Shown here piece after piece: positions 1-7,500 of a stretch of 9,480 bases of DNA. How positions within the stretch are numbered: the stretch's first letter is position 1; each line of letters begins with the position of its first letter. Made by a program: the position numbers and the translations under genes. The notes beneath the pieces are model-generated. The model made no database searches. It worked only from the letters and a program-made list of their open reading frames with translations, and was not told the DNA's origin. Origin of the DNA: Klebsiella pneumoniae (GTDB lineage: Bacteria; Pseudomonadota; Gammaproteobacteria; Ga0077536); contig CAMCBY010000120.1 in NCBI GenBank assembly GCA_945873015.1, forward strand, positions 1-9,480, given 5' to 3'.

Positions 1-605
1 AGCAGGCTGGCGGAATTGGCCGAGCCCTGCTGGGCGCCGTCCAGTGCATGATTGACTCCCACCAGCGAAGCGGCGAGTTCATTGACCGCGGCCAGCGAGA
101 TTCCGACCTTGATGTCGACCCCGCCCTGCAGTCCGTCGAGGTAATGAGCGGTGCTGCGTATCGCCGACGCGAAATTCTTGGCCGACAGCAGCGCCGTCTG
201 CCGATTGTTGTCGAGTTCGGGCTGCAAGGCGAGCTGGCCGAAGGCGTCGAACAGCAGCTCCGCTGAACTGCGCAGCCCGGTCGACTCGCCGCCCAGGTTG
301 TCGCTGATGCGGGCCAGCGTCGTGCCCAGCGTATCGAGTTCCGCGACCCGCGCCTGAGCATTGCGCAATGTGCCGGCCAGAAACGAGTCCTGGGCGCGGC
401 GCAGCGCGCCGACCGTCACGCCACTGCCGATGCGGCCTTGCACGGCGTTCATGGTCACGCCGCCCGGCGCAGCATTTTCCGTCAGCGCGATATCCCGACG
501 CGAATAGCCATCGGTGTTGGCATTGACTATATTGTCACTGGTGACCTCGAGCGCCGCCTTGGAAGCGAGCAGACCCGAGAGCCCCAAAGTCATGAGGTCG
601 GCCAC
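1..605 (-). CDS. flgK: Flagellar hook-associated protein 1 FlgK (N-terminal part, cut by window edge)
   Basis: FlgK (HAP1) is the first junction protein between hook and filament; it is exported by the flagellar type III system and assembles after FlgD leaves the hook tip. The frame is open from 605 to the left edge, giving about 201 residues; E. coli FlgK has about 547, so the C-terminal two thirds are missing. The N-terminus reads VADLMTLGLSGLLASKAALE, then TSDNIVNANTDGYSRRD, the D0 helix and Asn-rich turn typical of FlgK. A later FDAFGQLALQPELDNNRQ stretch matches the usual 'F..F..LA..P.....R' region. I chose the GTG at 605: AAGGA lies at 617-613 with 7-nt spacing, and 'ADLM..GLSGLLA' is the expected start. 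An ATG at 593 has no ribosome binding site. It lies 3 nt past the flgJ stop and in the same frame as flgJ. The identification rests on sequence pattern and on position after flgJ. Confidence 0.95.
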   Translation of the reverse strand, partial: MADLMTLGLSGLLASKAALEVTSDNIVNANTDGYSRRDIALTENAAPGGVTMNAVQGRIGSGVTVGALRRAQDSFLAGTLRNAQARVAELDTLGTTLARISDNLGGESTGLRSSAELLFDAFGQLALQPELDNNRQTALLSAKNFASAIRSTAHYLDGLQGGVDIKVGISLAAVNELAASLVGVNHALDGAQQGSANSASL

Positions 606-608
606 GGT

Positions 609-959
609 CTAATCCTTGGCCGCTTGCGGCGCGCGGGCGGCGGCTGTATTGGCGCCGCCGAGTTGGCGTTGCATGGCATCGGCAAGGCCGAGCTTGGTAT
701 GGCGCGACACTTCGCTGGCGAGCGACTGGCTGAGCATATCGCGGTAGGCGCGCACACCGTCATTGTCGAGCAGCGCGTCGTCCGGGTCGGCGTTGTCATC
801 GTCCCCATACGATGCATCGATCATGACTTTGACCAGCATGGCCTCGAACTGTTGGGCCGCACTCGCGATGTCCTGCGGCGCATCGCGCATTGCTCGTGTG
901 ACACCTACGCTCTGCGTGACGCGCAATTGCAGCGACAGGGCGCTGAGGGACTCATCCAT
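609..959 (-). CDS. flgJ: Short FlgJ: rod-binding (rod cap) protein without muramidase domain
   Basis: FlgJ is the periplasmic rod-assembly chaperone or cap. In enteric bacteria it is about 313 residues and carries a C-terminal glucosaminidase domain that opens peptidoglycan for the rod. This product has only 116 residues. The rod-binding domain is visible: ASAAQQFEAMLVKVMIDAS at about 32-50 (compare the family's 'aaqqFEallvk.ml') and YRDMLSQSLASEVSRHTKLG at 72-91, followed by LADAMQRQL. Between them is an Asp-rich loop (residues 48-67). After residue ~100 only an Ala-rich tail remains, and flgK follows immediately, so no catalytic domain is encoded nearby. The ATG at 959 lies 2 nt after the flgI stop, with a weak purine stretch (GGTGGTGAT) upstream; translational coupling to flgI is likely. 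Single-domain FlgJ proteins are known in several lineages and rely on a separate lytic enzyme. Confidence 0.92.
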   Translation of the reverse strand: MDESLSALSLQLRVTQSVGVTRAMRDAPQDIASAAQQFEAMLVKVMIDASYGDDDNADPDDALLDNDGVRAYRDMLSQSLASEVSRHTKLGLADAMQRQLGGANTAAARAPQAAKD

Positions 960-961
960 GA

Positions 962-2092
962 CTAGATCACCACCAGTTCGGCGCGCAGCGAGCCGGCCTG
1001 CTTCAAGGCTTCGAGGATTGCTATCAGGTCACTGGGCGTGACCCCCACCTTGTTCACGGCATCGACGATGTCCGACAGGCTGACTCCGGGTCCGAACAGG
1101 AACATGGGCGCGAGCTCCTCCTCGGCGCTGATCTGGGAGTCGGGGCTCACCACAGTGTTGCCGCCGCCGCCCGCTACCAGGCCGCGCGGCCCGACTACCG
1201 CCCCGGGTGGCTGACTGACGTTGGTGTTCTCTTTGATTTTGACCATCAGCTTGCCGTGCGAAACCGCCGCGGGTGAGAGCCGCACTTCCTGGCTGATCAC
1301 CACGGTGCCGGTGCGTGAATTGACAATCACGCGTGCGGGCGGCTCGGCCGGCGCAACGTCGAGGTTCTCCAGTTCGGAGGCGAAGGCGATGCGTTGATCG
1401 ACATTGGTCGGCGCGGCGACCGCCACGCTCACCGAATCGATCGACTCGGCGGTGCCGGCGCCAAAACGTTTGTTGATGGCCGCCACCACCCGCGCGGTTG
1501 ACGTGAAATCCGAGCTGTTGAGATTGAGCACGATACTCGGCGCGCTGCCGAAATCATTGGCGACCAGCTTCTCGACGCTGGCGCCGCCCGGTATGCGGCC
1601 GGTGGTTGGCACGTTGACGCTGAGCGAGGAGCCATCTTTGCCCTGTACGCCGAGACCACCGACCGCCACCGCACCCTGAGCGATGGCATAGACCTGGCTG
1701 TCGGCCCCCACCAGCGGCGTCATGAGCAGCGTGCCGCCGCGGATGCTCTTGGCCTTGCCGATGGTCGACACGGTCACGTCAATGCGTTGGCCGGGCTTGG
1801 CGAAGGCTGGCAGATCCGCCGTGACCATCACTGCCGCAGCATTTTTCACTTCGATGTCGCGCGGCACATTGACGCCAAAGCGCTCAATCACCGAACGCAT
1901 GGCCTGTTGCGTTACGGAGATGTCCTTGTCGCCGGTGCTGTCCAGTCCGACTACGACGCCGAAGCCCGACAAGCTGTTGCTGCGCACGCCGGCCATGGTC
2001 GCGAGATCTTTGATGCGATCCGCACGGGCCGTGGCACCCAGCAGGGTCAGCGCCGTCACCGCAAGGAGTTGCGCAAATTGTTTCGAATGCAT
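962..2092 (-). CDS. flgI: Flagellar P-ring protein precursor FlgI
   Basis: FlgI is exported by Sec to the periplasm, where it assembles into the P ring around the distal rod in the peptidoglycan layer. The 376-residue product begins with a signal peptide (MHSK, a hydrophobic stretch to about residue 20, likely cleavage after ATARA, leaving DRIKDLA). The mature start DRIKDLATMAGVRSNSLSG and the nearby GFGVVVGLDSTGDKD are family hallmarks. So are the middle TVSTIGKAKSIRGGTLLMTPL and the C-terminal VNKVGVTPSDLIAILEALK. Length is close to the ~365 of enteric FlgI. The ATG at 2092 has AGGGG at 2102-2098 (5-nt spacing), which overlaps the flgH stop codon, consistent with coupled translation. The protein contains no cysteine, unlike E. 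coli FlgI, which has an intramolecular disulfide. Confidence 0.98.
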   Translation of the reverse strand: MHSKQFAQLLAVTALTLLGATARADRIKDLATMAGVRSNSLSGFGVVVGLDSTGDKDISVTQQAMRSVIERFGVNVPRDIEVKNAAAVMVTADLPAFAKPGQRIDVTVSTIGKAKSIRGGTLLMTPLVGADSQVYAIAQGAVAVGGLGVQGKDGSSLSVNVPTTGRIPGGASVEKLVANDFGSAPSIVLNLNSSDFTSTARVVAAINKRFGAGTAESIDSVSVAVAAPTNVDQRIAFASELENLDVAPAEPPARVIVNSRTGTVVISQEVRLSPAAVSHGKLMVKIKENTNVSQPPGAVVGPRGLVAGGGGNTVVSPDSQISAEEELAPMFLFGPGVSLSDIVDAVNKVGVTPSDLIAILEALKQAGSLRAELVVI

Positions 2093-2100
2093 GATGGCCC

Positions 2101-2883
2101 CTACAGCGGATCGACTTTGTTGAAGAAACGCCCGAGCCAGCCTTCGCGCGAAGCGTAGTAGCGGTCACCGGCCGATACGTAGGCAATGTCCGCCTGCGCG
2201 ATGCGGGTCGAGGCCACGGTATTGTCTGAGCCGATGTCGTCCGGGCGGATGATGCCGCGCAAGCGCACGTGTTCGGTGCCGCCATCGGTCTCCACCTGCT
2301 TTTCGCCGACCACGAACAGGTTGCCGTTGGGAAAAAGGCGCTCCACGGTCACCGTCACGAAGCCGTCCATGGTGTTCGATTTTTCGAGCTTGCCTTCGCC
2401 CGCGAACGAATGGGTGGTGCCGATGCTGTTGTCCTTGAGGATGTCCTCGGCGCGGCCTGACAGGGAGTCGGCATTGCGATCGGGCAGTACCAGCGACGCC
2501 ACCGAGTTCAGCAGCCCGCCGGCGGCGCTGACTATCGGCGTCGACACCGACATTTTGTGCGATCCGTTGCGCTTGTCTGAATTCTTGGCGGTCGATGAGC
2601 CTGGCATGTCCTCGACCAGGCGCACGGTGAGAATGTCGCCGACACCGCGAGCCCGCCTGTCGCTACGCAGGAAGGTGCTCGCCGACGGCGTGTAGATGGC
2701 GCCCGCCGTGCGCGGCTCCTGGTCTTTGAGCACTGAATCGTAGCGCGCAAGGTAATCCTCGCGCTGCGCGGCGACCTGCTCGTCATGGTTGAACGCACAC
2801 CCGCTCAGCATGGTGGCCGCTGCCATCATGAGCGTCGCCAGGAGCCGCCGCGCGAAGCGCTTCGCTGCTTTACTCGGGATCAT
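2101..2883 (-). CDS. flgH: Flagellar L-ring lipoprotein precursor FlgH
   Basis: FlgH forms the L ring in the outer membrane, the outer bushing for the rod. From the ATG at 2883 the product has 260 residues: a basic N-region (KAAKRFARR), a hydrophobic core and the lipobox LSGC with the lipidated Cys at residue 29, followed by AFNHDEQ. Downstream are family features: SDRRARGVGDILTVRLVED, GSGS-region equivalents, LFPNGNLFVVGEKQV, a GIIRPDDIGSDNTVASTRIA motif, and the end GWLGRFFNKVDPL. It is somewhat longer than the ~232 residues of E. coli. A TTG at 2889 would add two residues and overlap the flgG stop as TTGA. Neither start has a clear Shine-Dalgarno sequence; ATG is preferred because it is the standard codon and gives an ordinary signal peptide. 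The gene is tightly packed between flgG and flgI. Confidence 0.97.
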   Translation of the reverse strand: MIPSKAAKRFARRLLATLMMAAATMLSGCAFNHDEQVAAQREDYLARYDSVLKDQEPRTAGAIYTPSASTFLRSDRRARGVGDILTVRLVEDMPGSSTAKNSDKRNGSHKMSVSTPIVSAAGGLLNSVASLVLPDRNADSLSGRAEDILKDNSIGTTHSFAGEGKLEKSNTMDGFVTVTVERLFPNGNLFVVGEKQVETDGGTEHVRLRGIIRPDDIGSDNTVASTRIAQADIAYVSAGDRYYASREGWLGRFFNKVDPL

Positions 2884-2885
2884 GG

Positions 2886-3671
2886 TCAAGTGTTCTGGGT
2901 CAGGTTGCGCATCATTGCGTCAATTGACGAGATGGCCTTGGCATTCAATTCATAGGCACGCTGGGTCTCGATCATGTTGACCAGCTCCTCGACGACATTC
3001 ACGTTCGAGGCCTCCAGCGAGTTCTGTAGAAGCTGACCCGAGCCACCGGTACCGGGATTGGTGACCACCGGCGCACCCGAGGCGATCGTTTCGCGGTAGA
3101 AGCTCTCACCTATGGGCTGCAGGCCGCCGGCATTGGCGAAGGTGGCCACCTGGATCTGCCCTAACTGCTGCGATTGCGAGCTGCCGGCCACCGTCGCATT
3201 CACGGTGCCGTCCTTGCCTATGGTGAGATTGACGACGTCGGCCGGGATCTGGATGGCGGGCGACAACACGTAACCGTTGGACGTGACGAGCTCGCCGTTC
3301 TCGTTACGGGTGAAGGCGCCGTTGCGCGTGTATCCAATGGTGCCGTCCGGCATGGTGACCTGGAAAAAGCCGACGCCATCAACAGCGATGTCGAGCGGGT
3401 TCGCTGTGTTGATGATGTTGCCTTGATTGAAGAGCTTTTCCGACGATGCGATCGCGACGCCAGTACCCAGGAACAGACCGGTAGGTGACTCGGCACCTTG
3501 CGCGGTCTGCGATCCGGGTTGCTTCAAGGTCTGATAAAGCAGTGTGTCGAAGTTGGCGCGGTCGCGCTTGAAACCGATGGTGTTGATATTGGCGAGATTG
3601 TTCGAGATCACCGCCATGCGATGGTTCTGCGCGGCGAGGCCGGTCTCTGCAACGTTTAAAGCTTCAAACAC
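2886..3671 (-). CDS. flgG: Flagellar distal rod protein FlgG
   Basis: FlgG builds the distal rod, which passes through the P and L rings. The product has 261 residues, almost the family norm of 260. The N-terminal D0 helix ends in ISNNLANINTIGFKRDRANF, followed by the FlgG-specific LLYQTLKQPGSQ stretch and LGTGV. GVGFFQVTMPDGTIGYTRNG (about 101-120) is the D1 core. The C-terminal LEASNVNVVEELVNMIETQR and YELNAKAISSIDAMM form the closing D0 helix. The start is GTG at 3671, set by a strong AGGAG at 3682-3678 with 6-nt spacing, and no other start fits. A sigma-54 promoter match sits 42-58 nt upstream, so flgG may head its own transcription unit with flgH, flgI, flgJ and flgK. Confidence 0.98.
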   Translation of the reverse strand: MFEALNVAETGLAAQNHRMAVISNNLANINTIGFKRDRANFDTLLYQTLKQPGSQTAQGAESPTGLFLGTGVAIASSEKLFNQGNIINTANPLDIAVDGVGFFQVTMPDGTIGYTRNGAFTRNENGELVTSNGYVLSPAIQIPADVVNLTIGKDGTVNATVAGSSQSQQLGQIQVATFANAGGLQPIGESFYRETIASGAPVVTNPGTGGSGQLLQNSLEASNVNVVEELVNMIETQRAYELNAKAISSIDAMMRNLTQNT

Positions 3672-3677
3672 GTAATT

Positions 3678-3682
3678 CTCCT
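3678..3682 (-). promoter_or_regulatory. Ribosome binding site of flgG (AGGAG)
   Basis: AGGAG on the minus strand lies 6 nt before the GTG at 3671. It decides the non-ATG start of flgG and is the best Shine-Dalgarno match in the window. Confidence 0.85.
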
Positions 3683-3712
3683 GACAAGCGAGTTCTTTTC
3701 ATACAACCCGCA

Positions 3713-3729
3713 CAGCATTTCACGTGCCA
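3713..3729 (-). promoter_or_regulatory. Putative sigma-54 (RpoN) promoter for flgG-flgH-flgI-flgJ-flgK
   Basis: The minus-strand sequence TGGCACGTGAAATGCTG matches the -24/-12 consensus TGGCACG-N4-TTGCW with one mismatch (ATGC for TTGC). It keeps the diagnostic GG and GC pairs (3728-3727 and 3716-3715) separated by exactly 10 nt. It lies in the only sizeable intergenic gap (71 bp, flgF-flgG). The predicted transcription start is near 3703, leaving a leader of about 32 nt before flgG. Sigma-54 control with an FleQ/FlrA- or FlrC/FleR-type activator is established for middle flagellar genes in many polarly flagellated Gammaproteobacteria. Activator sites are not visible to me. The match is seen in the sequence; activity is inferred. 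Confidence 0.7.
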
Positions 3730-3742
3730 TGCGACCAAAGTT

Positions 3743-4492
3743 TTAGTCAGGAAGCCGCATCAAGGTGGTGCCAATTTCATCCATATTGGAGGCAGTCTTG
3801 AGGAGCTTCGTCTGCGCATCGAACAGTCGCGACAGTTCGACCATCTTGCCGAGGACTTCCACCGAATTGACATTGCTGCGCTCGAGCTGGCCGGACATCA
3901 TGGTGATGCTCGGATCGAAGGGGGGTAGTTGTCCATCTGCCGCTTCGATGTTGCCGTCTTCGCGGCGCCGCAGGCCGCGCGGTTGCGCGACGAGGCCAAG
4001 TCGTCCGATGGACTGCAACGGCGCGTCCGCTTCGGCGTCTATCGGAATGATGTTCACCGTGCCGTCATTGGTGATGGAGATCTCGCGATAGGGCGGCACC
4101 ACTATCGGACCGTTGTCGCCGATCACGATCTCGCCGGAACCGTTGACCAGTTGCTGATCGGGACCGACACGCAGGTCGCCGCGCCGCGTGATCACGCGGT
4201 TACCGTCCGGCGCTTGCACGACCAGGTAGCCGCTGCCGTTGATGGCGACGTCGAGTGGGTTGCCGGTGGATTCCAGCGGTCCGCCGCGCGTGCTGATCGA
4301 TTGCGGCGCGGCGGTCGAATACACGCGCGAAGTCGGTTCACCTGCCGCGGCCAGGTAAGCTGCCTGGAAGTTGGCGGTGTCGTCCGCGCGAAAACCAACC
4401 GTTTCCACGTTGGCGAGGTTGGCGGCTGTCGTGCGTTGGCTCAGACTCGTCTGCCGCAGACTCGACAGCACCACGTGTATCAGCTTGTCCAT
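3743..4492 (-). CDS. flgF: Flagellar proximal rod protein FlgF
   Basis: FlgF is a minor subunit of the proximal rod, exported by the flagellar type III apparatus. The 249 residues are close to the 251 of E. coli. The N-terminus MDKLIHVVLSSLRQTSLSQR continues with TTAANLANVETVGFRADD, the FlgF form of the axial-protein D0 motif. GNPLDVAINGSGYLVVQAPD and GNRVITRRGDLRVGPDQQLV (about 77-117) are the D1 core, where 'TRrGdf...dG.Lv...G' is expected. The C-terminus GQLERSNVNSVEVLGKMVEL ends in a long helix (LLKTASNMDEIGTTLMRLPD). The ATG at 4492 has GAGGA at 4504-4500 with 7-nt spacing. It follows flgE by 32 bp and probably closes the upstream transcription unit. FlgF and FlgG are paralogues; position, the MDKL start and the lack of the FlgG LYQTLKQPG signature separate them. 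Confidence 0.96.
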   Translation of the reverse strand: MDKLIHVVLSSLRQTSLSQRTTAANLANVETVGFRADDTANFQAAYLAAAGEPTSRVYSTAAPQSISTRGGPLESTGNPLDVAINGSGYLVVQAPDGNRVITRRGDLRVGPDQQLVNGSGEIVIGDNGPIVVPPYREISITNDGTVNIIPIDAEADAPLQSIGRLGLVAQPRGLRRREDGNIEAADGQLPPFDPSITMMSGQLERSNVNSVEVLGKMVELSRLFDAQTKLLKTASNMDEIGTTLMRLPD

Positions 4493-4524
4493 CGATTGTT
4501 CCTCAGCTTTTCAACGACCGCCCA

Positions 4525-7500
4525 TCAACCACGTATCTGGATGATGGTCTGCGTGAGTGTGGTGGTCGTTTCAATGGCCTTGGCGTTGGCCTGAAAATTA
4601 CGTTGCGCGGTGATAAGGCTCACCAGTTCTTCGGTGATGTCTACGTTTGAGCGTTCCAGCGAGCCGCCCTGGATGGTGCCGAAGCCGTCGGCGCCGGCCT
4701 CGCCGAGCGCCGCTTCGCCAGAGCCCGAGGTCGCCACGTAATTCGCATTGCCGATTTGTTTAAGGCCATTGGGGTTAGCGAAATTGGCCAGAATGACCTT
4801 GCCGAGCGCCGCCGTTTCGCCGTTCGTATAGTTGGCGCGAATGGTTCCCGAGGCGTCGATGGCGAGGCCGTCCAGTCGTCCGGAAGCGAGACCATCCTGC
4901 TGCAGTGACAGTACCGAAAAGGGCTGCGCGAACTGGGTCGAATATTTGCCGTAGTTCACCGTCAGGTTCAGAAGGTTGGAACCATTGGCCGGGTCGAAGG
5001 GCGAATAGATCACGCCTTCTTTGGGCGAGATGAGCTTGCCGAGCGTGTCGAATGTCAATTCACCTTCATTGAGGTAGAGGGGAAACCAGTTCTGCAGGGA
5101 GGCAGGTTCCTGGGTGCTGATGTTGCCGTTCTTGTCCACATAGAGTTTGTTACCCGCCGAGTCGGTGGCCTGCTTGAGGTCGGTGATGATCGGCACCGAG
5201 CCGCGCACTTGGCTGACATTGGTCAGGCCGAAGTTGGGGTGACCGACGACATTTATCTGAGAGTCCTCGCCGCGCGTGCCTGAGGTGAAAATCAGGCGAT
5301 TGCCGTCCGGATCGTATTTGACCGTGACGCCGGAGACCGTTTTCCCAGTCAGAGGATCCTCGATGAGATTGACACGCTTCTGGATTTCAGCGGCAAACGT
5401 CTCGCCGGTGTAGGCTTTGATCGGCAGCGTGATGCTGCCCACCACGCCATCGACGGTGAAGGTCATGCGATTCTCGTTCAGAGCTTCCTGCAGCACGAAG
5501 GTCTGGTTCATGGGCGTGATGGCGCGGTTGCCGGTGGCGGTGGCGGGCTGCGCCTGCAGGCCGCGGCCGGCGACCACCACCACGAGATCACGATTCGTTG
5601 CGTCGCCGACGCCGAGCAGATCGCTGGTGCCGGAAAAGACGCGCGTGGCATCGCTGTTCTTAACCAGTGAGTCGCCGAACATGATGCCCTTCTGGCTGTT
5701 GCTGCCGGAGGCACCGACCGGCTCAGCGGTGCGTATCGCACCCGCCTCGCGCAGCGACACCTGGAACTGCGAACCGTCAGCGTAGCCAGTGACGATCAAC
5801 TTGGTGGCCGGCGGAGTTGTAGCGGTGGTTAACGTGGTGACGGTGATGGTGTCGACCAGCGCCGGGTTGCTGGTGACATTGCCGTCGACATCGAGGGTCG
5901 CGCCGGTGGAATCGCGCCGGGCGAAATACGCCTGGAGTGATTTTGGCGTGCCGTCACTGGAAATCTGCCCCAGATCATCGAAGAGAATTGGTGTGTCGGT
6001 ACTGTCGACCTGCTGGTAAGCCGAACCGACAAGTTTGAAGCGCGGAAAATTTGGACCGCCAAAGCTCAGGATCTGCACGCCACCATCGCTGTTGGTGACA
6101 TCGAAACTCGTCTTCTGTGCTTGCACATCGCCACTGGTGGTAGCCAGGGGCGGACGACCGATGCGCATCGAAGAAGCTTCGCCCGTCGTACCGCTCACGA
6201 AGTCGAAACGGCGCGTGTCTTTGTTGTAGGTGACGCTGACACCATAACGCTGGTCCAGCGGGTCGACCACCGGATCACCGGTCGGCACTACCTCGCGGCC
6301 ACTCCACGAATTGCCCGCGCGCACCAGCGACTCTTGGCTGATGGTGCCAGGCGGAATTCCGAGATCGTTGGTCACCGCGTCATCGGTGAACACTTTGATG
6401 CTGTTAAAGCGGCTGGCAAGTTCCGAAGCGTCGGGGCCGAGTTGGGTCCGATCCACGGTGAAGGTGAGCGAGCGCGACGAAACGTCATAGCCGACACGGA
6501 TAGGCGGCTCGGACGCATCCACCCAGCCGCGCTGCTGGCCGAAATCGGCGGCGCGTTCATCGAGTGCCTGGTTGAGCTTGCTTTGGACGAGACTCACCAA
6601 CTGGGTGCGGGTCAGCTTGATGTCGTTCTCGGGCGCGGGCGCGGCGTTATCGCCGCTGCCGACGGCCGGTGTACCTGTCTCCCCCATGATGCCGTTGAGA
6701 TCCAGCGCGATGGGCAGGTCATCGCCATTGCCGTCCTTGAGGCCAACCGAGTTGCCGCTGGAGTCGAGTGTGAAAAGGTTGAGCTTCAGAACATCGTTGC
6801 CGCGGGTCACCGTACCGTCGGAGTCGAGATAGGTGTCGCGAATCTTGATGTAGCGATCATCACCATAGGCCTGGTTGGCGGCGCCGGTCATTTCCGCGGC
6901 AAGCTCAGTACCGGTATAGCTGCCGTCGCGCACGCTGATGATCTGCGGCTCGGAACCGTCGACGCTGATCGAGAACATGTTGCGACCCCAGAACGCGGGG
7001 TTGGCCGAGCCGTTACCTCCTTCGCGGGTGGTGGCCCATGCGGCCGGGTCGCTGGTGACCGTCACACGGTTGCTGTCCGTATCGCCGAAATCGAAGCCCG
7101 AGGATTGCATGAACGCGCCGATGGCGCGGGCTGGCGAGGACGGCTGCTCCTGGGTCTGATCATCCTGCTTGTACAGCGGATGCGCGGCGCCGGAGTTGAA
7201 AGTGGGGTCCAGCGATTGCGGGTCTGAGGTGATTTGGCCGAACTTGTTTATAAAAACGGTGTTGGATTTTTCATCTTTCGCAGAAATTAGGGCCGGGTTG
7301 ATCTCCTTCTCGCCGATGTACACGAAGGTCATCCACTTGTTCGACGGCCGCGTCTCCGTGGCATTTGACGTCTTGACGTAATAGATGGTCGCGATGGTCG
7401 GGTTGCCGAGGGAATCGTAAATCGTAATGGAGGTCGACTGGTTGTACGTCGACGGGTTGGTGCGGTCGAAGCGCCACGGGTTGGTGGGCGTGAAGGCGCC

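Noticed and set aside
619..630. Inverted repeat GCCGCTTGCGGC at the end of flgJ as a terminator
   Set aside because: The stem is only 5 bp with a 2-nt loop and there is no T run; it lies in coding sequence just before the flgK ribosome binding site.
660..700. GCCGATGC on the minus strand in flgJ as a sigma-28 -10 element for flgK
   Set aside because: There is no TAAA-type -35 element at the correct spacing, and GCCGAT is expected by chance in this composition.
438..965. Plus-strand open frame (175 codons) antisense to flgJ and flgK
   Set aside because: It is a shadow of two real genes with no family signal.
1607..1621. Plus-strand TGGCACGTTGACGCT resembling a sigma-54 element
   Set aside because: The GC pair required at -12 is absent (CT at that spacing), it sits inside flgI, and it points against all genes.
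6121..7227. Long plus-strand open frame (368 codons) antisense to flgE
   Set aside because: It lies wholly opposite an unmistakable flgE frame, has no recognisable protein features, and such antisense frames are common in high-GC genes.
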